The translations under genes were made by a program, and so were the position numbers. Of a DNA stretch of 19,587 bases, positions 7,180-15,065 are shown piece by piece. Origin of the DNA: Limisphaerales bacterium (lineage in GTDB: Bacteria > Verrucomicrobiota > Verrucomicrobiia > Limisphaerales > PALSA-1396); NCBI GenBank assembly GCA_003140275.1, contig PLJQ01000077.1, forward strand, positions 1 through 19,587, given 5' to 3'. Numbering within the stretch: position 1 is the stretch's first letter; each line of letters begins with the position of its first letter. The notes under the pieces are model-generated. The model was not told the DNA's origin and ran no database searches. It saw nothing but the letters and a program-made list of their open reading frames with translations.

Positions 7180-8670
7180 TCACCCAAACAAGTCCATGAT
7201 CGGTTTACCTTCGCCGTCGCGCGTGACGTAAAACGGACGCTTCTCAATTTCGTAACTCAACTTCGGAGAAATTCCCACCGCACGCAGGATGGACGCATGC
7301 AAGTCTTCGATCACGACGCGATCTTTGATCGTCTTGCAAGGACGCTCGTCGGCCGTGAGTCCGTGGAGATGTCCTTTCTTAGTCCCACCACCGAAGAGCA
7401 GCACGCACCCGGCGTCCGTGAAGTGACGGTGCATCCCGTAGTGTTTCAGTTCCTGAATCTTGTCCGGGACATCAACCTGGTTTTTGACCTCTTTGCCGGG
7501 TTTGCCTTCCAGCATCAGGTCGCGGCTGAATTCACTCGCCAGCACAATCAACGTGCGGTTCAGCAGACCTCGTTCTTCCAGATCGAGCACGAGCTGGGCG
7601 ATCGGCCCGTCGATCTGTTGCTTCAAGTCTGCGAGCCGGGTGTGGCCGTTTTCGTGCGTGTCCCAATTCACAAACGGGATGTATTCGGTCGTCACTTCAA
7701 TGAACCGTGCCCCCACTTCGGTAAGACGACGCGCCAGCAAACAACCAAGTCCGAACCGCCCCATCGTTTGTTTCTCATAGGCGCCGTCGCGCGAAAAAGA
7801 CGCGCCGGACTCATACGCGCCCGAAACGTACTTGGCCACCGACTCCTTCGGTTCAAGCGAGAGATCGAATGCTTTGGCAGCGGGCGAACTGAGAAGGTGA
7901 TGCGCATTGTCCATTGAGCGCAAGAGCGATTCTTTCTGATACCCGCTGCCGTATTGGCCAATCGGGCTTTTCTCCATCAGGCGCTTGTAAAATTTGTTTC
8001 GGTCTTCAAAGCGCGCCGGACTCATCCCCGCCGGTGGCCGCACGCTTTCCGCTGCCTGATCAGGATAAGGAATGATGAACGGGCCATGCTCACTGCCGAG
8101 AAATCCAGCCGTGTGAAATGCTTTGAGTTCCTCGCCTTCGCCCACGTCGAATCGCTGGCCGATGTCGATAAACGCAGGCACCGCTGGATTCAAAGGGCCG
8201 AGCGTGCGGGCGATGATTGAGCCGAGGTGCGGCGCGGCGACCGTTTGCGGCGGCGCGTACCCAGTGTGCCATTGATACTGATGGCGTGAATGCAAAATAA
8301 ATCCAAGATCACCGGCCGTGTAAGAGCGGATCAAGGTGCCACGATCCATGACCTTCGCGATTTTCTCAAGGCCCTCGGAGAATTTGATATGATCAACGGT
8401 GGTGTTGATGCTCGGGAAAGTGCTCAAGACCCGTTCCGACGCCAGCCCCTTCTCGAATGGCGTGTAGCGTTTGGGATCAAAAGTCTCGGTGTGCGCCATG
8501 CCGCCGCCCATCCAGAGCACGATCACGGTGTCAGCAGCCAGCTTGATTTTTTCCTCCTTCGCCTCGTCGGCGAGAATGGCGCGCGGATAACCGGCAGCCA
8601 GTGCCGAAAGGGTCGCAGCGCTTGCAGTGCGAAGGAATTCTCGGCGAGTCCATTGAGAGTTTGTTTTCAT
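7180..8670 (-). CDS. DUF1501 domain protein with Tat signal
   Basis: A 496-residue protein with a twin-arginine export signal (RREFLRTASAATLSALAAG, residues 9 onward) and the DUF1501 core. It includes LWMGGGMAHTETFDPK near the start of the mature chain, WDTHENGHTRLADLKQQID in the middle and VLASEFSR, LFGGGTKKGHLHG near the end. DUF1501 proteins have an alkaline-phosphatase/sulfatase-like fold with His/Asp metal ligands. Their reaction is not established, but in Planctomycetes and Verrucomicrobia they are paired with PSCyt/DUF1549/DUF1553 proteins, exactly as here. The start at the ATG in 8670-8668 begins with a proper Tat signal and has GGAAA about 7 bases upstream. It is exported folded, presumably with metal bound, and lies downstream of the PSCyt gene on the same strand. 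Confidence 0.95.
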   Translation of the reverse strand: MKTNSQWTRREFLRTASAATLSALAAGYPRAILADEAKEEKIKLAADTVIVLWMGGGMAHTETFDPKRYTPFEKGLASERVLSTFPSINTTVDHIKFSEGLEKIAKVMDRGTLIRSYTAGDLGFILHSRHQYQWHTGYAPPQTVAAPHLGSIIARTLGPLNPAVPAFIDIGQRFDVGEGEELKAFHTAGFLGSEHGPFIIPYPDQAAESVRPPAGMSPARFEDRNKFYKRLMEKSPIGQYGSGYQKESLLRSMDNAHHLLSSPAAKAFDLSLEPKESVAKYVSGAYESGASFSRDGAYEKQTMGRFGLGCLLARRLTEVGARFIEVTTEYIPFVNWDTHENGHTRLADLKQQIDGPIAQLVLDLEERGLLNRTLIVLASEFSRDLMLEGKPGKEVKNQVDVPDKIQELKHYGMHRHFTDAGCVLLFGGGTKKGHLHGLTADERPCKTIKDRVVIEDLHASILRAVGISPKLSYEIEKRPFYVTRDGEGKPIMDLFG

Positions 8671-8747
8671 AACAATTTCCGGGATCGGTAAAGTACCCAC
8701 ATTCCACTGAGACCAATTATCAGACCAATCGTAGCTACAAAAGAAAT

Positions 8748-8954
8748 CTACCTCACCATTGCTCCGGGATTAGTATACATGTATCCGCCATCGTCCAAAT
8801 AAATTACATTTTCCTTCCCTACGATCGCCTCGATTCCCAAAAGCAACTCAAATCCAGGAAAAGCGATTTTGCTGCTGAAAACGACAACAACCAGACCAAA
8901 CAACATGAACGACCAGCCAAGCTTTCGATTGAACCTGTATTTATCTGTGCTCAT
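8748..8954 (-). CDS. Small predicted membrane protein between the PSCyt and DUF1501 genes
   Basis: A 68-residue open frame with a basic N-terminus (MSTDKYRFNRKLGW), one strong hydrophobic segment (about residues 14-40) and a polar C-terminus with Tyr/Gly residues. It fits neatly between the PSCyt gene (stop at 8973) and DUF1501 (start 8670) on the same strand, with 18 bases separating it from the PSCyt stop. It could be a small membrane partner of that system. No family is recognised and no Shine-Dalgarno is obvious, so it could also be a chance frame. Confidence 0.45.
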   Translation of the reverse strand: MSTDKYRFNRKLGWSFMLFGLVVVVFSSKIAFPGFELLLGIEAIVGKENVIYLDDGGYMYTNPGAMVR

Positions 8955-8972
8955 CTGTGCTTGAAAACGCCT

Positions 8973-11432
8973 TCAATAGATCAGTTGAAACTCCGGTAAC
9001 ATCGTCAAGGCCCACATCAAATCCTCCACGCCCGCATGCTTGACGGGATTGCCGACCATTTCCTGGGCCAACTGCAATTCCGGCGCCGTCGGCTTGCGTC
9101 CCAACGCTTGCGCGTAAAGACTCTGAATCAACTCACGACTCGAGGCGGGGTTTGCGGTAACCAATTTCGCGACCGAGCGCTGGATCAGATCGGCCAGTTC
9201 GCGGCCGTTGGTCAATTCCAACGCTTGCAGGGTGGTGGCGGCTGAAGCGCGAACCGTCATCACTTGCTCGCGATTTGGTCGCCCCAGCGCCACCATCAGT
9301 GGATCGGCGTTGACGAGCGCGGCGCGGACCCGACCTGATTGCGGCGGACTCGCCATCGCCGTGTTGAACTGGTGTTCCAATTCCCAAGGAGAAGTATTAA
9401 TGCTTCCCAGTTCCGTCGTCGGTTTCCAGTCTTGCGCCACGAAACCCATATTTTGCCATCCGTCCGACTCATGCGCGGACCACGTCCAGGAACTGTCGCT
9501 GGCAAAGTCCATGACGGTCGCGGGCCGGTCATCGTGATTCTGCCACACGCTGGCGAAAAAGAAAAAGCCCGCCGGGTTCGGTTGATCGCCTTCGTTGACC
9601 GCTTTGACCGCAATCACGTTTTCGCCTTTGACGAGATAAGCACGAATATCCGCTACGCCCGGCTGATCCCAGGTATCACCGGAGGAGACTTTTTTCCCGT
9701 TTATGAAGAGCGTGTATACATTGTCGCAGGTGACGAACGCACGAGCTTCGGTAGGCATTTCCTGCAGCGTAATGATTTTCCGCAAATAGATTGTTTCCGG
9801 TGCGGCGGCCTGGGCTGCGCCGGCCTCATTCCAAATCCACTTTCCTTTGATCGGGGAGGAGACGGATTGGATCGCGGATTCGTCCACATAGTTGATCTTG
9901 ACTGCGGGCTGACTGTACCAAATGCCGGTCAGCGCACCGAGCGCATCGCGGAATTGTTCGGCCGTCATGCGCCGTACCAGCGGACCACGGAAGACGTTGT
10001 CCTGCCGGTCCTGTTCATTCAACGGAACGGCGGGCAACTGGTAGGCACGCGAAGTAAGAATCCGTTCGATGGTTTTTTTGAGATCGTAGCCGTTCGCCGC
10101 CAAATCCTCCCCCAGCCAGTCCAACAAATCCTGGTTCCACGCCGGCGTCTCCATGTCATCCACCGGTTCGACCAGCCCGCGCCCCATGAACTTTTGCCAG
10201 AACCGATTGACAATGGTGCGGGTCAAGCGACCGTCCTGCTTTTGGGTGACCAATTCCGCGAGTTGTTTGAGACGCGCCGGTTTGTCCGCCTTGGAATCAA
10301 TTTGACCCAGTTCAGGGTAAATGAATCTCAAATCGGCTTTTTTGCCGGTCGGCTTGTCGCAATGAACCATTTCCAAGGGGCCATCGGCATAGATGCTGGC
10401 CAGTCCGTAAGCGTCAGCGAGGGTCCAGTCGTTGATTAAACTGTCGTGGCAGGAGGCGCATTTAAGGTTCACGCCCATGAAAACCTGCGAAATACTTTGC
10501 GCCGCCTGCATCTGTGGCGTTTGTGAAGCGTTGACCACACCACGCCAGACAATTCCTTTCGTGAATCCCTCGGATACCGGCGTGGGGTTGATCAACTGCG
10601 CGACGAACTGATCGTACGGCAGATTTTTCGCCAGCGCGGAATAAAGCCAGTCAGTGATTTGTTTGCGTCCGCCGTCAATGTAACCGGTGCCGCGGTAATC
10701 ATTTCGCAACAGGTCGTTCCAAAACGATAGCCAATGCTCGGCGTAATTGCGGTTGTCTGCGAGCAGACGTTGCACCAGACGCACCCGTTTGTCACCGCTT
10801 TTTTCCGCCACGAATTTTTCCAAATCCTCCGGCAATGGCAACAGTCCAATCACATCCAAATAAACCCGTCGCGCGAATATGCGGTCATCGACCGGCGGCG
10901 GCGGTTTGATTTTGTGCGCCGCATAGTACGGATTCAGAAAACAGTCGATCGGATTCTCGTCCTTGCATTCAGCGGGAAGTTCAGGACGTTTTGGTTTCAA
11001 ATTGATTGGTTCGAGCTTTCCGAATGTGACGCCCGTGTCCCACTTCAACCCTTGATCGATCCAGGCGCGCAACGCGCCGATTTGTTCCGGCTTCAGCTTC
11101 GAACCCTTTTTCGGCATGACGCTATCGGGGTCGAGGCCCGCGACCAACTCAATGAGGTAACTCTCCGCGCTCTTGCCGACGACGACTGCGGGTCCGGAAT
11201 CTCCGCCCTTCATAAAGGTTGCGCGGCTGTCCATTCGTAAACCGCCTTTGTCCCGACCCCGCCCATGGCACTTGATGCAACTCGCTTCGATGATCGGCTT
11301 GATTTCCTTGCTGAAGTTGATCGAATGGGCGGCCGCAGGCGGCAGGGTTTTCGCTTGTTCCGGAGTAATTTTGGCCAGCGCGCAACTTCCGCCCAGGAGC
11401 AGGCAGGCCAATATGGAGGCATGGAGCTTCAT
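8973..11432 (-). CDS. PSCyt1-DUF1549-DUF1553 protein with inserted carbohydrate-binding-like module
   Basis: An 819-residue exported protein of the large PVC cytochrome-like family. A Sec signal (residues 1-20) is followed by a PSCyt1 domain with haem-type motif CIKCH at 52-56 and the typical GGLRMDSR and PDSVMPKKGSKL blocks. The DUF1549 (PSCyt2) region, about 160-350, contains RRVYLDVIGLLP and a second CXXCH (CASCH, 325-329). The DUF1553 (PSD1) region follows, with NRFWQKFMGRGLVEPVDD at 409-426, RRMTAEQFRDAL at 487-498 and the C-terminal YAQALGRKPTAPEL block. Between about 530 and 670 sits a module resembling a rhamnosidase/galactose-binding jelly roll (YLRKIITL, LFINGKKV, NVIAVKAVNEG). The family is linked to polysaccharide degradation in some studies, but the reaction is unproven. 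It is the first gene of the likely PSCyt-DUF1501 transcript. Confidence 0.95.
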   Translation of the reverse strand: MKLHASILACLLLGGSCALAKITPEQAKTLPPAAAHSINFSKEIKPIIEASCIKCHGRGRDKGGLRMDSRATFMKGGDSGPAVVVGKSAESYLIELVAGLDPDSVMPKKGSKLKPEQIGALRAWIDQGLKWDTGVTFGKLEPINLKPKRPELPAECKDENPIDCFLNPYYAAHKIKPPPPVDDRIFARRVYLDVIGLLPLPEDLEKFVAEKSGDKRVRLVQRLLADNRNYAEHWLSFWNDLLRNDYRGTGYIDGGRKQITDWLYSALAKNLPYDQFVAQLINPTPVSEGFTKGIVWRGVVNASQTPQMQAAQSISQVFMGVNLKCASCHDSLINDWTLADAYGLASIYADGPLEMVHCDKPTGKKADLRFIYPELGQIDSKADKPARLKQLAELVTQKQDGRLTRTIVNRFWQKFMGRGLVEPVDDMETPAWNQDLLDWLGEDLAANGYDLKKTIERILTSRAYQLPAVPLNEQDRQDNVFRGPLVRRMTAEQFRDALGALTGIWYSQPAVKINYVDESAIQSVSSPIKGKWIWNEAGAAQAAAPETIYLRKIITLQEMPTEARAFVTCDNVYTLFINGKKVSSGDTWDQPGVADIRAYLVKGENVIAVKAVNEGDQPNPAGFFFFASVWQNHDDRPATVMDFASDSSWTWSAHESDGWQNMGFVAQDWKPTTELGSINTSPWELEHQFNTAMASPPQSGRVRAALVNADPLMVALGRPNREQVMTVRASAATTLQALELTNGRELADLIQRSVAKLVTANPASSRELIQSLYAQALGRKPTAPELQLAQEMVGNPVKHAGVEDLMWALTMLPEFQLIY

Positions 11433-11649
11433 CTAGCGTAAAATATAATAAGCTGGCGCGAAAAATAACAGCAGAAAATTTGTCTTTGAAAGAGAAGGGA
11501 AGAATAACAACGGTCGGCGATTTACGTCTAGACTGACACGCAGCCTTCCGAACGGATATTCGCTGAAGTTCAAGGCCTGCCGACCGGCATTTCGCGCTTT
11601 CGTGACTTTGCTCTTTGCCTTTAACGTTCCGAGATTACAGTGAATACGA

Positions 11650-13302
11650 ATGGAAGCAGTGCCGGAAAAAAAATCGCGAGTATGGCTTCGGCTAAGTTGC
11701 GTGATGGTGTCTGCTGTTGCTTTGTTCATGGTTTTCCGCCGCGTTAATCCGGGTGGGTTGGCCACGGCTTTTCGCCACCTCCATTTCGGTTGGTTTCTCG
11801 TTGCCGTTGCGCTGCACGGGTCGATCTTTTTGCCCGTCGCATGGCGCTGGCATTTGATGCTGCGATTGACAGATTGTGCGGTGCATCCGGCGGCGACGGC
11901 GCGAATGTCGCTAATCGGCCACTTCTTTTATACCGTCCTGTTTGGTGCCGCGGGTGGTGATTTGGCCAAGTCTGCGCTTTATGCGCGTTGGTACCGCTTA
12001 CCACTGCCCAAGATTCTCGTGGCAATTCCGCTGGATCGCCTGCTTGGATTTTGCGGGTTGGCTGCGTTTGCCGGTCTTGCGTTCGGTTGGGCTGCACTCA
12101 CCGGCGCTTTTTCAACCAATGAAATAATTGTTCTGCGTTGGCCTGCGGGTTGGGCAATAGGGATTTTGGCCCTAAGTGTTTTGTTGTTCGCAACGCTGTT
12201 GCGCCGACGAAGCGATTCGATGTGGACGCAATGGCTGCGGGCGTTGGCGGCTCGGGGGAGGCTTTTGATTTCGGTGCCGCGCGTTGCTGCTCAAGGTTTG
12301 CTTTGCGGTTTCCTGGTGCAAGTCGCGATGAGCGGTGTGTTGGCGTCCAACTTGCAAGCTGTGAGCGGAACCCCGTTGCGTTGGGGTAATCTGCTTTGGA
12401 CGTTGCCGGTAATTTCCGTGATGAGCGCCTTGCCGATCACTGTCGTCGGTTTGGGTTTTCGCGAGGGCGCGGCGCTGGCGTTACTCGGTTTCTACGGGAT
12501 TCCCGCGGCGGACGCCGTCGCGGCGTCCCTGCTCACGCTTTTGGTGAGCCTGTTCTGGGCAGCAATGGGAGCCACTTTGTTCTGGCGCGAAGACAACTTG
12601 CAGTCGTTGCGAGTCGCCATTCCTAAAACGTTGTCGGTGGTCATTCCCACACTCAACGAAGCGGAATCGTTGACGGAAACTGTCCGCCGCGCTCGCGCTG
12701 TACCGGAGGTTTGCGAAATCGTTGTTGTTGATGGCGGCAGCCACGACCGGACGCGCGAAATTGCGGCGCAACTCGGGTGTCGCGTTTTCACCAGCGCGCC
12801 CGGACGCGGCGGGCAAATGAGACTGGGGGCTGCCCAGGCGACGGGAGATGTTATCATGATGTTGCACGCGGACACGTGGCTGCCGGCGAAAGCCGGCAGG
12901 GCGGCGATTAATTGTTTCCGGGACGCGCGAGTGGTGGGTGGCGGCTACTGGAAAATGTTTCGCGAAGCAAGTCCACTTTTATTGGGGTCTCGTTTCAAAT
13001 GCGCAGTCCGGCTTTACCTTGGACAACGCATTGTAGGAGACCAGGCGCTGTTCGTCCGGCGTGACGTTTTGGAAGCGGTCGGCGGTCTTCCGGACATGCC
13101 GCTTATGGAAGAGTTCGAACTATGCGGGCGCTTGCGGCAGCGGGGTCGTCTCGCGCTTGCGGACGCCACCGTCGTCACCTCAGCGCGGCGTTTTACGAAA
13201 CTGGGTGTTGTGCGCACTTATTTGCGGATGTGGCGCGTGGCCACGCAATATCGTTTGGGAGCTTCGCCTGAAGACCTGCGACGGATTTACGAGAGGGAGT
13301 GA
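11650..13302 (+). CDS. Fusion protein: UPF0104/LPG-synthase-type membrane domain + TIGR04283-type glycosyltransferase
   Basis: A 550-residue two-domain protein. Residues 1 to about 320 are a multi-span membrane domain of the lysylphosphatidylglycerol synthase TM / UPF0104 type, with GHFFYTVLFGAAGGDLAKSA at 90-109 and LPITVVGLGFREGAA at 261-275. From about 326 a GT2-fold domain begins. Its motifs are SVVIPTLNEAESL, VVDGGSHDRT (359-368), GRGGQM (385-390), a metal-binding HAD triad (406-408), GDQALFVRRD (463-472), LMEE (485-488) and TSARR (510-514). This string matches, from memory, TIGR04283 (rSAM/selenodomain-associated transferase 2, implicated in arsenosugar synthesis in some organisms). The membrane half may flip or hold a lipid-linked acceptor; this is inference. 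The gene stands alone, with no radical-SAM or DUF2064 partner in the window. Confidence 0.9.
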   Translation: MEAVPEKKSRVWLRLSCVMVSAVALFMVFRRVNPGGLATAFRHLHFGWFLVAVALHGSIFLPVAWRWHLMLRLTDCAVHPAATARMSLIGHFFYTVLFGAAGGDLAKSALYARWYRLPLPKILVAIPLDRLLGFCGLAAFAGLAFGWAALTGAFSTNEIIVLRWPAGWAIGILALSVLLFATLLRRRSDSMWTQWLRALAARGRLLISVPRVAAQGLLCGFLVQVAMSGVLASNLQAVSGTPLRWGNLLWTLPVISVMSALPITVVGLGFREGAALALLGFYGIPAADAVAASLLTLLVSLFWAAMGATLFWREDNLQSLRVAIPKTLSVVIPTLNEAESLTETVRRARAVPEVCEIVVVDGGSHDRTREIAAQLGCRVFTSAPGRGGQMRLGAAQATGDVIMMLHADTWLPAKAGRAAINCFRDARVVGGGYWKMFREASPLLLGSRFKCAVRLYLGQRIVGDQALFVRRDVLEAVGGLPDMPLMEEFELCGRLRQRGRLALADATVVTSARRFTKLGVVRTYLRMWRVATQYRLGASPEDLRRIYERE

Positions 13303-13323
13303 GGGGGATTCGGGTTTTCGCAG

Positions 13324-13351
13324 CGTCGAATTTCAAATTCCGCTTTCGACG
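13324..13351 (+). terminator. Possible terminator hairpin after the fusion gene
   Basis: CGTCGAA (13324-13330) and TTCGACG (13345-13351) form a perfect seven-base stem around a 14-base loop, 22 bases after the glycosyltransferase stop. There is no strong T-run after it on either strand, so it is only a weak terminator candidate. Confidence 0.35.
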
Positions 13352-13393
13352 TCGGAAGATTTAATTCATGTTTGCCGTTGCAACTCCACTTGA

Positions 13394-13882
13394 CTAAGCA
13401 AGGATCTCCCGGATGGTAACCAAAAGTTCTTCCGTGTTGATCGGCTTCTGGAAAAAGGCTGCTGCTCCAACCGTTGCCGCACGTCCTTTATTCCTCGGCG
13501 AGTCCTCTCCGGTGATGATAATGACCGGAAATGCTCCCGCCTCCCCCCCGCGCCCCCGGAACCATTCCATTATTTTGAAACCGTCCCAACTCATGCCAAC
13601 TTCCGGCGGGAAATTGACGTCAAGTATGACGAGGTCGGGCTCTTCGTGTCTTACCAAGCTGACGGCGGCCGCACCATCGGTCGCAGAGACCACCTGGTAG
13701 CCGCTGGCTTGCAACTTGAGGGTCAGTGCCATCACAACAACCTCGTCGTCATCCACTATCAGTATTTTTCTTTTGCCTTCAGATGGTTGGCCGTCGTTCG
13801 CGGCGGGGATTGGTTTTTCTTTAGCGGAAAGATCCCCCTTGTTTTTTGAGTCTTCCTTTTTCCTTTTTCCGAACAGATTCAT
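13394..13882 (-). CDS. Single-domain response regulator (CheY-like receiver) with basic N-terminal extension
   Basis: A 162-residue protein. Residues 38-162 form a receiver domain with the acidic pocket D44-D45 (LIVDDDE), phospho-acceptor D88 (VILDVNF), switch Thr124 (IITGED) and Lys146 (FFQKP). All key residues are present, so it should be phosphorylated by a histidine kinase. There is no output domain. The N-terminal 36 residues are highly charged, Lys-rich and probably disordered (FGKRKKEDSKNKGD); this could be a docking or nucleic-acid-binding tail, which is inference. An insertion rich in Gly/Arg (WFRGRGGEAG) lengthens the loop before beta-4. No kinase gene is adjacent, so it is an orphan regulator. 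Confidence 0.93.
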   Translation of the reverse strand: MNLFGKRKKEDSKNKGDLSAKEKPIPAANDGQPSEGKRKILIVDDDEVVVMALTLKLQASGYQVVSATDGAAAVSLVRHEEPDLVILDVNFPPEVGMSWDGFKIMEWFRGRGGEAGAFPVIIITGEDSPRNKGRAATVGAAAFFQKPINTEELLVTIREILA

Positions 13883-14114
13883 TTGCGTTTATTTTGGTTA
13901 ACCATCCGCTAAAATACCAGCCATTTGCATGTCCGGGCAATTCACCTACCAAGGTTTATCGGGGAAATGTAGCTTTTTAGCAATGTTTTTAACTGCTTTA
14001 TTTTCACACCAGTCCGGTGGCTCTGCCTCGATTTGGTGGACAAGCGTTGGGTGACGCGAGCAGTTAATCCGGTTCACACTCAAACAGGATGTGGGGTTGT
14101 TCGGGCGAAGTTGA
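13883..14114. other. AT-rich intergenic region
   Basis: About 230 bases between the receiver protein and the membrane protein. The left part should hold the promoter of the response regulator on the minus strand. An eight-base palindrome GGTTAACC lies about 15 bases upstream of its start. No gene or terminator is supportable. Confidence 0.4.
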
Positions 14115-14570
14115 ATGAGAAGCGGTGCAGTGTTGGAGGGCAGTTATACGGCGATCAGTGCATTCAGAACTCATTACAATCCAATTCTTACCGACCAGTT
14201 TAAGCAGGCCCCAGACAAAGTGGCTCAAATCAGGTCTATCCGAGGCAAGGAAGATGGTGATGTAGCGCAAGGTTATTCAAACCGAATCTGCACAGCCTAC
14301 AAATGGTGGCATCGGTTTAGTATCCTGCCAATCGGATTATTTCTCTTGTTTGCATTTGGAATGTCGCTATGGCTTTTCTTCCACTGGGACAAAATCGCCG
14401 GAACCTTCGATTCTGAATTATGTAGAACAATGACTGAAATAAATGCAGGTCTTAACTTTCTGTCTTTGATTGGCGCCTTTAGTTCCTTTTGGGTCATCAG
14501 GAGTTCAAATAAAATCCTCACAGATAATTATAGATTAGCAGCAAAAGCTTCAGTCACGGCGCAAAAGTGA
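14115..14570 (+). CDS. Unrecognised small membrane protein, AT-rich
   Basis: A 151-residue open frame with two predicted membrane segments (about 69-91, ILPIGLFLLFAFGMSLWLFF, and about 112-128, LNFLSLIGAFSSFWVI). A polar N-terminal region precedes them and a short cytosolic tail follows. The base composition is visibly richer in A and T than the surrounding genes, and it lies next to a transposase remnant, which suggests foreign origin. No Shine-Dalgarno or family motif is clear. An antisense frame over its 5' half (14064-14270) looks less protein-like. I regard it as a probable but unproven gene; no function can be proposed. Confidence 0.55.
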   Translation: MRSGAVLEGSYTAISAFRTHYNPILTDQFKQAPDKVAQIRSIRGKEDGDVAQGYSNRICTAYKWWHRFSILPIGLFLLFAFGMSLWLFFHWDKIAGTFDSELCRTMTEINAGLNFLSLIGAFSSFWVIRSSNKILTDNYRLAAKASVTAQK

Positions 14571-14633
14571 TGGACTCCCACTTCAGAGACAGCACTTTTT
14601 AATCGTAAGATATTCTTAGCTCCATTCTGCTCC

Positions 14634-14659
14634 TGCATGACCTAAAATATGGTCATGCA
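14634..14659. repeat. Perfect 9-bp inverted repeat beside the transposase remnant
   Basis: TGCATGACC (14634-14642) and its exact complement GGTCATGCA (14651-14659) flank an eight-base AT spacer TAAAATAT. The element ends four bases before the stop codon of the transposase remnant on the minus strand. It could be part of an insertion-sequence end, a terminator, or an operator. Confidence 0.6.
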
Positions 14660-14662
14660 ATG

Positions 14663-14992
14663 CTAGATTGACGCTCCAAGCAGTTCCTCCACCGTCCAAG
14701 CGTGATCTGCAAGTCCTGTTGCCTGTGCTGGCGTTGCTTTGATCGAGCTATGGACCCGGCAGAAGTTGAAGTGCGCTATTTGCCGGGCAATAGAGTGTTT
14801 GTGATTTTGTAATGTCTTGCTGTAACCAAGGGTTTTCCGTGTGAACCGACGGTTAAACAACCTGACGCTTAGATTGGTGCGCTCGGCGTGGTTGGTCGTA
14901 ATCCGTTTGCGGTCGGGTTTGCCGATAAATGGGATGCGCTTCTGCTGGTTCGCGCGGCGAAGGAAAGTTAAGTATTCGACGCCCGTCCGCAT
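14663..14992 (-). pseudogene. IS1-like transposase, C-terminal remnant
   Basis: A 109-residue fragment matching, from memory, the C-terminal part of IS1-type DDE transposases found in Verrucomicrobia and cyanobacteria. It has the HAERTNLSVRLFNRRFTRKT block (with the catalytic Glu of the DDE set), KTLQNHKHSIARQIAHFNFCRVHSSI, and the T-P-A-x-A-x-G-L-x-D-H-A-W tail ending with a natural stop. The family is usually over 200 residues long. Here the N-terminal half is missing: in frame upstream only about 16 more codons follow before a TAA at 15043-15041, and then the reductase gene begins. It is therefore a truncated, inactive element that was probably cut when the yhdH-like region joined. Confidence 0.75.
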
Positions 14993-15065
14993 CGATCGAC
15001 CACCATTATTAAACCAAGCTTGTCGGCGCAGTTTTTTCCATTACTGTGACGTCATCAACAGGATC

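Noticed and set aside
7297..7917. 206-residue plus-strand open frame
   Set aside because: Antisense to DUF1501, with no motif or start signal.
9339..10439. 366-residue plus-strand open frame
   Set aside because: Antisense to the PSCyt/DUF1553 gene, Arg/Phe-rich and motif-free; it is a by-product of GC-rich codon usage.
11433..11765. 110-residue minus-strand open frame in the divergent gap
   Set aside because: It overlaps the start of the fusion gene on the other strand, has no signal peptide or family motif, and abuts the PSCyt start without room for that gene's own promoter.
14841..15065. N-terminal extension of the YhdH-like reductase
   Set aside because: It is antisense to the transposase remnant, and the family start is at the internal ATG 15066.
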